64,000 nucleotides of DNA from Nocardia neocaledoniensis (GCF_003182135.1 NZ_QGTL01000002.1:1-64000); one strand, 5' to 3'. Positions 16,601 to 25,612 are shown, counted from the stretch's first letter. Numbers and translations are program-made. The notes: generated by a model not told the origin, from the letters alone.

Positions 16601-18061
16601 TCACGGGCGGGTGCCCTCGGCCGCGCCGGTGATGTTGCGGGCCATGCCGCCGAAGATGACGGCGTGGAACGGGCTGAGCGCCTTCCAGTAGAGATGTCCG
16701 GCCAGTCCCCGCGGTTCGAACAGGGCCCGCTGGCGGTAGTGCGCGCCGCCGTCGGCCGCCGGGGTGACCGACAGCTCGAGCCAGCCACGGCCCGGCACCC
16801 GCATCTCGGCGCGCAAGCGCAGCTCGCGCCCGCGTTCAAGGTGCTCCACCCGCCACCAGTCCAGTGCTTCGCCCACGTGCAGGCGGTGCGGGTCGCGGCG
16901 GCCGCGCCGGAGTCCGACGCCGCCGGAGAGCCGGTCGATCCACCCGCGCAGCGACCAGGCCAGCGGGAACGAGTACCACCCGTGCTCGCCGCCGACGGCT
17001 TCGAGGACGCTCCAGAGCGTGGCGGGGTCGGCGGGCGTGTCCCGTTCGCGCACATCGCAGTACAGCGATCCGCCCGACCAGTCCGGGTCGGTGGGCAGCG
17101 GATCGGACGGTGCGTCGGGTAAACCGGCGTCCGACCAGCGGGTCGGCACGTCTCGATCGCGGACCCGGCGCAGTGCCAGGCCGACCGCGCGGGCATAGCT
17201 CGTGAGCCCGCCGCTCGGGTCCGGAATGTGTTCGGCGATCCGGTGATCCGCGCACACGACATCGTTGACGAGCGACTCCATCAGCGGCACGGCGATGGCG
17301 CGCGGCACCGGCGTCACCAGATTGACCCACTGCGCCGACAGCCACGGCGTGAGCACGGGGACCGGCACGATCACCCGGCGCGGCAGCTCGGCGGCCGCGG
17401 CGTAGCCACGCATCATGCCCTCGTAGGTGAGCACGTCGGGCCCGCCGATGTCGAACGCGGCGTTCACCGCGCCGGGCAGCTCCGCCGCGCGCACCAGGTA
17501 GTGCAGGACGTCGCGGACCGCGATGGGCTGCACCCGGCTGCGCACCCACCGCGGCGTCACCATGACCGGCAGCCGTTCGGTGAGGTAGCGCAGGATCTCG
17601 AAGCTGGCCGAGCCGGACCCGATGATCACCGCCGCGCGCAACACCACCGCGGGCGTCGGTCCCCGCAGCAGGATGTCGCCCACCTCGGCGCGTGAGGCGA
17701 GGTGCCGGGACAATTCCTGGCCCGCGGGCGTGATCCCGCCGAGGTACACCGCCCTGGTCAGGCCCGCGCGCGCGGATTCCGCGGCGACCAGGCTCGCCGC
17801 CGCGCGGTCCACGTCCTCGAAGTCCGCGCGACCCAGCGAGTGCACGAGGTAGTAGAGGACATCCTGTCCGGCCAGCGCGGCGCGCACGTCCTCCGCGCGC
17901 GTCACGTCGCCGCGCAGCACCTCGACGCTGTCGCGCCAGGTCGCCTCGACGAGTTTGCCCGGATCACGCGCCAGCACCCGGACCGAATGCCCGGCCGCCA
18001 GCAGTTCCGGAACGAGTCGGCCACCGATGTAGCCGGTGGCGCCGAATACCACGCAGCGCAT
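16601..18061 (-). CDS. NAD-dependent epimerase/SDR with C-terminal DUF2867
   Basis: A 486-residue fusion. The first half is an atypical SDR / NAD(P)-binding domain opening MRCVVFGATGYIGGRLVPEL (GxxGxxG). The C-terminal 170 residues form a DUF2867 lipid-binding-like domain (LYCDVRERDTPADPATLW, RGWIDRLSGGVGLRRG, YWKALSPFHAVIFGGM). This fusion is repeatedly found in light- or ECF-sigma-regulated clusters with photolyase and cyclopropane synthase genes. It is the last gene of the five-gene minus-strand operon that starts at 21826, and its start lies 6 bp after the preceding gene. Reaction unknown. Confidence 0.8.
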   Translation of the reverse strand: MRCVVFGATGYIGGRLVPELLAAGHSVRVLARDPGKLVEATWRDSVEVLRGDVTRAEDVRAALAGQDVLYYLVHSLGRADFEDVDRAAASLVAAESARAGLTRAVYLGGITPAGQELSRHLASRAEVGDILLRGPTPAVVLRAAVIIGSGSASFEILRYLTERLPVMVTPRWVRSRVQPIAVRDVLHYLVRAAELPGAVNAAFDIGGPDVLTYEGMMRGYAAAAELPRRVIVPVPVLTPWLSAQWVNLVTPVPRAIAVPLMESLVNDVVCADHRIAEHIPDPSGGLTSYARAVGLALRRVRDRDVPTRWSDAGLPDAPSDPLPTDPDWSGGSLYCDVRERDTPADPATLWSVLEAVGGEHGWYSFPLAWSLRGWIDRLSGGVGLRRGRRDPHRLHVGEALDWWRVEHLERGRELRLRAEMRVPGRGWLELSVTPAADGGAHYRQRALFEPRGLAGHLYWKALSPFHAVIFGGMARNITGAAEGTRP

Positions 18062-18067
18062 GGGGAT

Positions 18068-18439
18068 TCACTCCTGTCCGACGAATTCGTAGGCGGCGGC
18101 CGCCGAGCACAGCAGGCCCCACGCCGTGGTCACCATCAATGTCTTGCCCCGCTCGGGCCTGCCCCGCAACGCATGTGCGAACACCGCCGTGTCGGCGGCG
18201 TCGGATCCGATCCGGACGGCTGCGGCCACCGTACGCGCCCGGGAGCCGGTCGCCGTCGCCAGCGCCACCCCGGAGCAGACGTCCCGCAACGCGACCGAGC
18301 GGGCCAGCGTGCGCAGCCCCGGCTCCGCGCCGGTGCCGAGCCCGCTGGGCCGCAGCAGGATTTCGGGCCGGATCGCGACGGCTAGACCGTAGGCGGCGGT
18401 CGCCACCCCGAGGAGGCGCGACGGCACCGTGGCGCTCAT
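18068..18439 (-). CDS. Small membrane protein
   Basis: A 123-residue protein with three to four short hydrophobic segments (SRLLGVATAAYGLAVAI; VALRDVCSGVALATA; MVTTAWGLLCSAAAAYEF). It resembles the DUF4267-type small membrane proteins by layout, but I cannot fix the family. ATG 18437 overlaps the stop of the methyltransferase by 4 bp (ATGA), so translation is coupled. In M. tuberculosis the ufaA1 group (Rv0447c-Rv0449c) also has a membrane-protein gene beside it, though a larger one. A role as membrane partner of the lipid-modifying enzymes is inferred only from position. Confidence 0.65.
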   Translation of the reverse strand: MSATVPSRLLGVATAAYGLAVAIRPEILLRPSGLGTGAEPGLRTLARSVALRDVCSGVALATATGSRARTVAAAVRIGSDAADTAVFAHALRGRPERGKTLMVTTAWGLLCSAAAAYEFVGQE

Positions 18440-19746
18440 CGCGACACCTCCGCATCGATCTTGTGCTCGGCGTGCCGGAGCACCAGCTGCAGGCAGTCGA
18501 GATACCCCGAGCGGAATCCGGCTTCGGAGTACGCGAGGTACAGCAGCCACATGCGCCGGAAGACCTCGTCGAAACCGAGGGCGGCGACGTGGTCCTCGGC
18601 GGCGGTGAAGCGCTCCCGCCACAATCGCAGCGTGTGGGCGTAGTGCTGTCCCAGGGTGGCGCGATCCACCGTGTCGAGGCCGGTGTGTCGCGCCAGCAGA
18701 CCCGTCAGCAGTTCCTCCGAGGGGAGGAAGCCGCCGGGGAAGATGTACTTCTGCACCCAGGTGTGGGTGGTACGGCTGACCCGCATCCGGTCGTGCGGCA
18801 TCGTGATGACCTGCAGGCCGATCCGGCCGCCCGGCGTCAGCGCACGCTCCAGGACGGTCAGGTACTCGGCGAGGAAGTCGTAGCCGACGGCTTCGATCAT
18901 CTCCACCGAGATCACGGCGTCGTAGCGCCCCTCGACATCGCGGTAGTCGCACAGTTCGATGGTCACGCGGTCGGTGAGCCCGGCCGCCGCGACCCGTCGA
19001 CGAGCCAGCTCCCGCTGTTCCCGCGAGAGGGTGACCGAGTGCACGGTGGCGCCCCGCCGCGCCGCGCGGATGGCGAGTTCGCCCCAGCCGGTGCCGATTT
19101 CGAGCACGGTGGACCCGGGCCCGACCTCGGTGGCGTCGAGCAGACGGTCGATCTTGGCGCGCTGGGCGGCGGCGAGGTCGGCCCACTCCGGAGCGGGCTC
19201 CAGCCGATCGAACAGCGCCGCCGAGTACGTCATCGTCTCGTCCAGGAACGTGGCGAAGAAGTCGTTGGACAGGTCGTAGTGGTGGGCGGCGTTGCTCCGG
19301 GCACCGTCCGGCGTCGCCCTGGTCAGGGCGGGTTGCCGCGGGAGGAGCAGCGTCCGCAGGGCCTGCAGTGTCGGTGGGACCAGCTCGCCCATGTGCGCCG
19401 CGAGCACGGTGAGGACCGCCGCGGGATCGGGGGCCGACCAGTCGCCTGCCATGTATGCCTCGCCGAATCCGATGAGCCCGGTGACGCCGAGCCGGGTGGC
19501 GAAGGCGTCCGGATCGTGCAGGACCATCCGCGGTGTCGTCGGGTCGTCGACCCCACCGCCGAACATCGTGCCGTCGGGCAATTCGACGCGGACCGGGAGC
19601 CGCCCGACGGCGCGGCGGAACAGCGCCGAGGCGACCAGGCGGCCGGCATCGGCGCGTATCCCGCGAGGTACTGCGGCCAGGTCCGGCCAGCGGTCGACGT
19701 GCGGCGCGGTGACGGGCCGCGGGCCGCACGGAGAGAGGGTGGTCAT
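18436..19746 (-). CDS. ufaA1: Cyclopropane-fatty-acid-synthase-like SAM methyltransferase
   Basis: A 436-residue SAM-dependent enzyme that acts on double bonds of phospholipid acyl chains. The N-terminal domain has the GFGEAYMAGDW lipid-binding segment near residue 92. It then has HHYDLSNDFFATFLDETMTYSA near 157, the SAM loop VLEIGTGWGELAIRAA near 207, and the C-terminal WVQKYIFPGGFLPSEE and YLAYSEAGFRSGYLDCLQLVL. The family's Cys after MTYS is Ala here. It overlaps both neighbours by 4 bp. The set FAD oxidase, DUF1365 and this methyltransferase matches M. tuberculosis Rv0449c-Rv0447c and the singlet-oxygen-induced lipid genes of Rhodobacter, where related enzymes lead to furan fatty acids. 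The product here is inferred to be a methylated or furan lipid. Confidence 0.85.
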   Translation of the reverse strand: MTTLSPCGPRPVTAPHVDRWPDLAAVPRGIRADAGRLVASALFRRAVGRLPVRVELPDGTMFGGGVDDPTTPRMVLHDPDAFATRLGVTGLIGFGEAYMAGDWSAPDPAAVLTVLAAHMGELVPPTLQALRTLLLPRQPALTRATPDGARSNAAHHYDLSNDFFATFLDETMTYSAALFDRLEPAPEWADLAAAQRAKIDRLLDATEVGPGSTVLEIGTGWGELAIRAARRGATVHSVTLSREQRELARRRVAAAGLTDRVTIELCDYRDVEGRYDAVISVEMIEAVGYDFLAEYLTVLERALTPGGRIGLQVITMPHDRMRVSRTTHTWVQKYIFPGGFLPSEELLTGLLARHTGLDTVDRATLGQHYAHTLRLWRERFTAAEDHVAALGFDEVFRRMWLLYLAYSEAGFRSGYLDCLQLVLRHAEHKIDAEVSR

Positions 19747-20468
19747 GGCAGAGCCTCCTGGGAGAGATGCGGGGTGCGTGGCAGGATCGGTAGTCCCCTG
19801 CGCCACAGACGCAGGCCCTGCCAACGGATTCGGGCGGCGATCCGCCAGGTCTCGACGGGATGCGCGAGCGCCGCGGCGAGCACCGCGCTGCCGCTCGCCG
19901 GCCGGACGAGACCGCGCACGGTCGCCGTGAAGAGGGTCCGCCCGTCCGGTTCCTCGAGCGCGATCGCCAGCTGGAGGCGGGAGCCGGGAACGGGAAGCCG
20001 CAGCCGGTAGTGCCCGGCGACGGGATTGAACGGCGAGACGTAGAACCCTTTGGCGACAACCGGTTCCGGTACCGGCGGGACAAGGTACCGGTGCCGTTCG
20101 CCGTAGGTGTTGTGCACTTCGGCCAGCACGCAGCGCAACGCGCCGGTCTCGTCGTGGCACCAGAACACGGTGAGCGGGTTGAAGACATAGCCGAGCACGC
20201 GCGCGTTGGCGAGCATGAGGATTCGGCCGCCGCGCAGATCGATGCCGTGCCCGGTGAGGTGAGCGACCACGTTCTCGCGCAGGGTCGCCGCCGGATCGCC
20301 GAGATGATCGCGGGCGGAGAACCCGGCGACCAGGCGCAACGGCCAGGGCAGGCGCGGAAGGTCGTCGAGGTCGACGAGCCAGCTGTAGCTGCGGTAGACG
20401 AACCGGTGCCGGACCGGCTCGCGACGCGAGTGCCGGATCACGGTGCGCACCAGGCGGGCTCGGGTCAT
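19743..20468 (-). CDS. DUF1365 family protein
   Basis: A 241-residue protein of DUF1365, a family always seen beside FAD amine oxidases and cyclopropane-synthase-like methyltransferases; its chemistry is not known. Characteristic segments are HRFVYRSYSWLVDLDDLP near residue 21, ARDHLGD, the LANARVLGYVFNPLTVFWCHDE stretch near residue 88, the EVHNTYGERHRY segment and KGFYVSPFNPV. The ATG overlaps the stop of the amine oxidase by 4 bp and its own stop overlaps the next start by 4 bp. This tight chain shows the proteins are made together, probably as a membrane-associated lipid-modifying complex. Confidence 0.85.
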   Translation of the reverse strand: MTRARLVRTVIRHSRREPVRHRFVYRSYSWLVDLDDLPRLPWPLRLVAGFSARDHLGDPAATLRENVVAHLTGHGIDLRGGRILMLANARVLGYVFNPLTVFWCHDETGALRCVLAEVHNTYGERHRYLVPPVPEPVVAKGFYVSPFNPVAGHYRLRLPVPGSRLQLAIALEEPDGRTLFTATVRGLVRPASGSAVLAAALAHPVETWRIAARIRWQGLRLWRRGLPILPRTPHLSQEALP

Positions 20469-21826
20469 GTCGCCACCTCGACCCCGACCGAGACGGGCGC
20501 GGGCCGCACGGGCCAGTGGCCGCCGACGCGTTCGGCGGCGCGCAGCCCGGACAACGCGCCGTCCTCGTGGAATCCCCACCCGTGGTAGGCGCCCGCGAAG
20601 GCCACGACCCGGTCGCCGATCTCGGGCAGGCGGCGCCTGGCGGTCATGGAACCCGGGGTGTACTGCGGGTGTTCGTAGGTCATGGTGGCCAGGACCGCGT
20701 CGGGGGCCACCCGGTCACCGTCGCCGAGGGTCACCAGGAACCGGCGATCTGCGGTGGCGGGCAGGCGGTGCAACCGGCTCAGGTCGTAGCTGACGAGGAC
20801 GCGGTTGGGAGACGAATCACACTGCGGCAGACGGTAGTTCCATGAGGCGCGCGCGGCCGCGCGGCGCGGGAGCACCGACTCGTCGGTGTGCAGGACCGTG
20901 TGATTGGTCGAATAGGTGAGCGCGGCGAGGATGCTCGACTCCGTCCAGGTCGGGGTGTCGAGCAGCCGCAACGCCTGACCGGGGTGGGTGGCGATCACCG
21001 CGGCGTCGAATTCGTCCACCCGATCGGCGTCGTCGCGGACGGTGACCGACGAGCCGCCGCGGTGCACGGTCCGCACCGGCGTCCCCGCCCGCACCTCCTG
21101 GACACCGGCGGCGACGGCTCGCACGTAGGTGGCCGAGCCGCCGACGACGGTGCGCCAGGTGGGCGAACCGAAGACGGTGAGCATGCCGTGATGGTCGAGA
21201 AAGGTGAACAGGTAGCGGGCCGGATAGCGCAGCGCGAGGTCCGGCGGGCAGGACCAGACCGCGGCCACCAGCGGGACGAGGAAATGTGCGGTGAAGTAGG
21301 CCGAGAAGGCGCCGGCACGGACGAACTCGCCGAGGGTCCTGGCGTCGTCACCGGCGGAGTCCAGTTCGGCGCGGGCCAGGCGGTGGAACCGGCCGATCTC
21401 GGCGAACATCCGCAGATAGCGTCCGTTCAGCGCGGCCCCCGGGCGCGGGAAGAGACCACGTAGGCCCTTGGCCCCGGCGTATTCGAGCCCACAGCCGTCG
21501 CAGCGGATCGACATCGACATGTCGGAATCCTGGGTGCGCGCACCGACTTCGTCGAAGAGCCGCAGCAGCGTGGGATAGGTGCGGTCGTTGTGCACGATGA
21601 AACCGGAGTCGACACCCAGCCGATCGCCGGTGCCGTCGGCGCGGGAGTTCACCTGGTGCGTGTGGGCGTGGCCGCCGAGGCGGGTGTCCGCCTCGTAGAG
21701 CACGACGTCGCAGGTGCGGGCGAGCACCCAGGCGGCGGTGAGACCGGCGACCCCGCTGCCGATCACCGCGATCCGCCTGCGCCCGTGCTCGGCGGCGGTC
21801 TGCCCGCTGGGCCGGTTGTCGATCAT
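20465..21826 (-). CDS. FAD-dependent amine-oxidase-fold enzyme (Rv0449c-like fatty-acid desaturase candidate)
   Basis: A 453-residue flavoprotein with the FAD loop IAVIGSGVAGLTAAWVLA at about residues 19-36, the R/KLGGHAHT motif near 50 and GVDSGFIVHNDRTYP near 72. The C-terminal flavin segment is VVAFAGAYHGWGFHEDGALSG. Homologues include M. tuberculosis Rv0449c and the flavoprotein implicated in Rhodobacter furan-fatty-acid synthesis as a desaturase. It is the first gene of a five-gene operon (to 16601), all joined by 4-bp overlaps or short gaps. AGGAG precedes the ATG. The operon promoter faces the LitR-type repeats at 21880-21912. Confidence 0.83.
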   Translation of the reverse strand: MIDNRPSGQTAAEHGRRRIAVIGSGVAGLTAAWVLARTCDVVLYEADTRLGGHAHTHQVNSRADGTGDRLGVDSGFIVHNDRTYPTLLRLFDEVGARTQDSDMSMSIRCDGCGLEYAGAKGLRGLFPRPGAALNGRYLRMFAEIGRFHRLARAELDSAGDDARTLGEFVRAGAFSAYFTAHFLVPLVAAVWSCPPDLALRYPARYLFTFLDHHGMLTVFGSPTWRTVVGGSATYVRAVAAGVQEVRAGTPVRTVHRGGSSVTVRDDADRVDEFDAAVIATHPGQALRLLDTPTWTESSILAALTYSTNHTVLHTDESVLPRRAAARASWNYRLPQCDSSPNRVLVSYDLSRLHRLPATADRRFLVTLGDGDRVAPDAVLATMTYEHPQYTPGSMTARRRLPEIGDRVVAFAGAYHGWGFHEDGALSGLRAAERVGGHWPVRPAPVSVGVEVAT

Positions 21827-21879
21827 GGCGTCCTCCGGAGTTCGGGCCGGTCCACTGTCCGGCGCGCACCATCGACGCT

Positions 21880-21912
21880 ATCATGCAATTGATGCACAAA
21901 CGATGCATCATT
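21880..21912. promoter_or_regulatory. LitR/CarH-type direct-repeat operator, second copy
   Basis: Three adjacent 11-bp units carry ATGCA: 21880-21890, GATGCACAAAC (21891-21901) and GATGCATCATT (21902-21912). The GATGCACAA core matches the operator before the lipocalin gene. The site lies between the divergent amine-oxidase operon (start 21826) and the SDR gene (start 21939), close enough to control both. Confidence 0.65.
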
Positions 21913-21938
21913 TCGGGAGAGCTAAGCAGAGGGATTCG

Positions 21939-22898
21939 ATGACCACTCAGCTTCCGACGGCACTCGACACCGCACTGGACCGCGCCGTGGCCCCCGGGTA
22001 CAGCCGCGTCGGCTTCCAGCTACGGAGTCGCGGGTGGCCGCCACTGCCCGCCGACACCCTGCGCGGGCGGACCGCCCTCGTCACCGGCGCGAACTCCGGC
22101 ATCGGCAAAGCCGTCGCCACCGGGCTCGCCCGCCTCGGCGCATCGGTGAGCCTGGTGGTGCGCGACCGCGCACGTGGCGAGGCCGCCGCCGCGGAGATCA
22201 CCGCGGGGGTGCCCGGCGCCCTGGTCGAGGTCGCGCGGTGCGATGTCGCCGACCTGGCGAGCGTGCGGGAATTCGCCGCCGAGTTCACCGGCAGGGCCCG
22301 CCGCGTCGACGTGCTGGTCCACAACGCGGGAGTGCTGCCCGCGACGCGCACCGAGAGCCCCCAGGGTCACGAATTGTGCTTGGCCACACACGTTCTCGGA
22401 CCCATACTGCTCACGGACCTGCTCGCCCCGGTGCTCACCGACGCCAGGGTGGTCCTGATGTCCTCCGGCGGCATGTACACCCAGCGGCTGCACCTCGACG
22501 ATCCGGAATACCGCGACGGCGACTACCGCGGCGCCACCGCCTACGCCCGGTCCAAGCGGATGCAGGTCGCGCTGACCCCCGTCCTCGCCGACCGCTACGC
22601 CGCCGCGGGCATCGCGGTGCACAGCATGCACCCCGGCTGGGTCGACACCCCTGGCGTAGCCACCTCACTGCCCAGGTTCCGCGCCCTCACCCACCCCCTG
22701 CTGCGCGCCCCCGCCGAGGGCGCGGACACCGCCGTCTGGCTCGCCGCCACCGACAACCTCCCGTCCGGCCGGTTCTGGCACGACCGCAGACCGCGACCCG
22801 AGCACTACACGCGACGCACCCGGGAGTCGGCGGCCGAGCGAGAGCACCTGTGGCAGTTCTGCGCGACCGCCGCGGGTCTGCCGCCCGAATCGCCTTAA
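21939..22898 (+). CDS. Short-chain dehydrogenase/reductase (retinol-dehydrogenase-like)
   Basis: A 319-residue NAD(P)-dependent oxidoreductase. It has the cofactor loop TALVTGANSGIGKAVA near residue 45, the NAG motif VLVHNAGVLPATR near 128, a catalytic Ser in the VLMSSGGMY segment, and Y-x-x-x-K as AYARSKRM near 205. HPGWVDTPGV near 230 is typical of retinol-dehydrogenase or WW-oxidoreductase-like SDRs. A 40-residue N-terminal extension precedes the Rossmann fold. It is divergent from the amine-oxidase operon across the LitR-type repeats, so it probably belongs to the same light-induced set. A lipid carbonyl or alcohol substrate is plausible. Confidence 0.85.
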   Translation: MTTQLPTALDTALDRAVAPGYSRVGFQLRSRGWPPLPADTLRGRTALVTGANSGIGKAVATGLARLGASVSLVVRDRARGEAAAAEITAGVPGALVEVARCDVADLASVREFAAEFTGRARRVDVLVHNAGVLPATRTESPQGHELCLATHVLGPILLTDLLAPVLTDARVVLMSSGGMYTQRLHLDDPEYRDGDYRGATAYARSKRMQVALTPVLADRYAAAGIAVHSMHPGWVDTPGVATSLPRFRALTHPLLRAPAEGADTAVWLAATDNLPSGRFWHDRRPRPEHYTRRTRESAAEREHLWQFCATAAGLPPESP

Positions 22899-23010
22899 CG
22901 ATGCGATTTCGATTCACAACCTGCGGCGCACCGACTCTGATACCGGGGTCGCATCCCACCCGTACCGCAGTCGGATGTGTTGTGGCACAGCGCATTCCTA
23001 CCGTCGGGGC

Positions 23011-24123
23011 ATGCGCCATCGATTTCTCACCCTCGCGATCTGCACAGCCGTGACCCTGACCGCGGGCACCGCGGGCCCGGCCACGTCGACGCCACCGCAC
23101 GACACCGTCCGCGCCGACCTCGACGCGCTCGTGCGCGCCGGTGCGGTCGGAGCACTCGCCACGCTCACCGAGAACGGGGTCACCACCGTCCTCGCCGCCG
23201 GGCACGCCGACCTCGCGACGGGAGCGCCCATTCCCACCGACCACCCGCTACACGTGCGGGTCGGCAGCATCACCAAGTCGTTCACCGCCGCGGTCGCCCT
23301 GCACCTGGCGGCCGAGCGCGAGCTCGACCTCGACCAGCCGGTGGACACCTACCTGCCCGGCCTGCTGGCCGGTGACGGCGTCGACGGCCGGGCCATCACG
23401 GTGCGTCAGATCCTCGGCCATCGCAGCGGACTGCCGAGTCCGGCGCCGACGCCGGAACTGAACGAGGCCGCGGCGGCCCGCGACGGTGTCACCTTCACCC
23501 CGCGACAGGAGATCGCCCTCGCCCTGCGGGAGCCGGCCCGGTTCGCTCCCGGCGCGCGGTTCGAGTACAACAACGTGAACTACATCGTCGCCGGGATGCT
23601 CATCGAAGCGGTGACCGGGCGCCCCTACGCCGAGGAACTGCGCGACCGCGTCCTGATTCCGCTCGGCCTGACGTGGACCTACCTGCCCGCTACCGGCGAC
23701 ACCGGCCTGCGCGACCCGCACCTGACCGGCTACGCCACCGTCGAGGGCCGGGTGACGGAGGCGACGCGCATCGAGCCCTCCCTGCCGTGGACCTCGGGAG
23801 CGCTGGTCAGCACCGGCGCCGACCTGAACCGGTTCTTCACGGCGCTGGCGGCCGGGCAGGTGGTGCCGCCCGCCCAGCTCGCGCAGATGCTCGACGGCTC
23901 GGACATGGGCGCCGGCGACGGATTCTCCTATGGGCTCGGCCTCGCGAACACCGAACTGCCCTGCGGTGCGGGCTATCTCGGCCACGTCGGCGGCGTCCAC
24001 GGGTTCGCCACCGTCTCCGGCGCCACCACGACGGGTCGCGCGGTCACCTTCTCCGTGACCGGCGCGCCGACCACGGTCGACATCCGTGCCTTGCTCACCC
24101 ACGCGCTCTGCGACCGGCCGTGA
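23011..24123 (+). CDS. Secreted serine hydrolase (beta-lactamase / D-Ala-D-Ala carboxypeptidase family)
   Basis: A 370-residue serine hydrolase of the class C beta-lactamase fold (peptidase family S12). A Sec leader spans about residues 1-27 (MRHRFLTLAICTAVTLTAG). The catalytic S-x-x-K is in GSITKSF near residue 90, the Y-x-N in FEYNNVNYIVAGM near 190, and an H-x-G triad element in GHVGGVHGF near 330. ATG 23011 is used; an upstream start at 22975 would spoil the leader. It may trim peptidoglycan or hydrolyse esters or beta-lactams; the family does not allow a finer call. It follows the SDR gene by 112 bp and lacks the light-type repeats. Confidence 0.85.
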   Translation: MRHRFLTLAICTAVTLTAGTAGPATSTPPHDTVRADLDALVRAGAVGALATLTENGVTTVLAAGHADLATGAPIPTDHPLHVRVGSITKSFTAAVALHLAAERELDLDQPVDTYLPGLLAGDGVDGRAITVRQILGHRSGLPSPAPTPELNEAAAARDGVTFTPRQEIALALREPARFAPGARFEYNNVNYIVAGMLIEAVTGRPYAEELRDRVLIPLGLTWTYLPATGDTGLRDPHLTGYATVEGRVTEATRIEPSLPWTSGALVSTGADLNRFFTALAAGQVVPPAQLAQMLDGSDMGAGDGFSYGLGLANTELPCGAGYLGHVGGVHGFATVSGATTTGRAVTFSVTGAPTTVDIRALLTHALCDRP

Positions 24124-24156
24124 CGAGTCCGCTCGGCCGGTCCGCGGCCGAGGTCG

Positions 24157-25515
24157 TCACCGCTCCCGGACGGGCGCCGATCCGATCGAGGGGACGGTGG
24201 TCGAGCGCAGGTCGCGGCCCTTGGTCTCGGCGGTGAAGGCGAGGGCGGCCAGGGCCAGGGCGGCGGTCGCGGCGATGATGACGCTCAGCGGCACGCTCGA
24301 GCCGCCGAAGCCGGCGAGCAGGCTGGCGGCGATCATCGGGGTGAAGCCCGCGCCGATCAGGGCGGCGCTCTGGTAGGCGATGGAGACACCGCTGTAGCGG
24401 ATGTGGGTCGGGAACATCTCCGACAGCAGCGGCGTCAGCGGCGCGTACATCGCGTTCTGCAGCAACTGCGCGAACATCAGGCCCGCGGTCATGATCACCA
24501 GGGACCCGGTGTCGATCGTGGCGTAGAGCGGGAAGGCGAACAGGATCGCGCCGACCGCACCGGCCATCATCACCCGCCGCCTGCCCAGCCGGTCCGACAG
24601 CGCCGCGCACAGCGGGATGGCCACGATCGAGACCACCACCACGAACAGCAGGCAGCGCATGACATCGCCCACCGCGTAACCGATTCCGGTGGCGTAGGCG
24701 ATGATGTGCGAGCTCGTCAGCGCGGTCAGCGCGAAGGGCGCGATCCCGGCGATCACTGCCAGGACGAGCGGGCGCGGCGTGCGCAGCACCTCCAGTGCGG
24801 GAGTCGACGGACGCCGCGGCTCGGCCGCCGCGGCCGCGAACACCGGGCTCTCGGCCACCCGCAGCCGCACGTACAGGCCGAGGACCAGCAGGGCCGCGCT
24901 CAGCAGGAACGGCAGCCGCCAGCCCCAGGACCGGAACGCGTCCTCGGGCAGCTGGGTCACCACGGCGACCGCGGCGGTGGACAGCAGGAACCCGAACGGC
25001 GTACCGAGCTGCATGATTCCGGCCCAGCGCCCGCGCCGGCCCGCGTCGGCGTGCTCGACCACCATCAGCGCCGCGCCGCCCCACTCCCCGCCGACGGCCA
25101 GGCCCTGCACGATCCGCAGCAGCACCAGCAGCACCGGCGCGGCGGCGCCGATCGTGTGATAGGTCGGCAGCAGACCGATCAGCGCGCTCGCGGCGCCCAT
25201 CATGATCATGGTGATCAGCAGCATCGATTTGCGGCCGAGCCGATCGCCGAAGTGCCCGAAGATCACTCCGCCCAGCGGCCGGGCGACATAGCCCGCGGCG
25301 AGGGTGCCGAACGAGGCGATCGTGCTCAGCGCGGGATTCGACCCGGGGAAGAACAGCGGCCCGAACACCACCGCGGCCATCGTCCCGTAGAGGATGAAGT
25401 CGTAGTACTCGATCGTCGTTCCCAGCAGGCTGGAGAACGCCGCGCGCCGCCGTAGGCTCGCGTCGGCACCCTGCGGGCCAAGGGGATTCGCACTCTCGGG
25501 TGTCGGCGTGTTCAT
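24157..25515 (-). CDS. MFS transporter, metabolite:H+ symporter type
   Basis: A 452-residue protein with about 12 membrane segments. The MHS-family hallmarks are SSLLGTTIEYYDFILYGTMAA at the N-terminus, FGHFGDRLGRKSML after helix 2, and GLAVGGEWGGAALMVVEH in helix 4; the repeated SDRLGRRRVMM is in the middle loop. Relatives such as ShiA, ProP and KgtP import small organic acids, amino acids or osmolytes with protons. ATG 25513 is used. It is divergent from an Lrp-type regulator, which probably controls it, so an amino acid or keto-acid substrate is likely but not shown. Confidence 0.85.
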   Translation of the reverse strand: MNTPTPESANPLGPQGADASLRRRAAFSSLLGTTIEYYDFILYGTMAAVVFGPLFFPGSNPALSTIASFGTLAAGYVARPLGGVIFGHFGDRLGRKSMLLITMIMMGAASALIGLLPTYHTIGAAAPVLLVLLRIVQGLAVGGEWGGAALMVVEHADAGRRGRWAGIMQLGTPFGFLLSTAAVAVVTQLPEDAFRSWGWRLPFLLSAALLVLGLYVRLRVAESPVFAAAAAEPRRPSTPALEVLRTPRPLVLAVIAGIAPFALTALTSSHIIAYATGIGYAVGDVMRCLLFVVVVSIVAIPLCAALSDRLGRRRVMMAGAVGAILFAFPLYATIDTGSLVIMTAGLMFAQLLQNAMYAPLTPLLSEMFPTHIRYSGVSIAYQSAALIGAGFTPMIAASLLAGFGGSSVPLSVIIAATAALALAALAFTAETKGRDLRSTTVPSIGSAPVRER

Positions 25516-25612
25516 CGGGCGAGAGTCCCAACACCCGCGCGGCACCCGCAATGGCGCCGACCGCTGAGCGGGAACGCGCCTGCCGGTCCGTTCCGAGCAC
25601 GGCGCCGACCCG

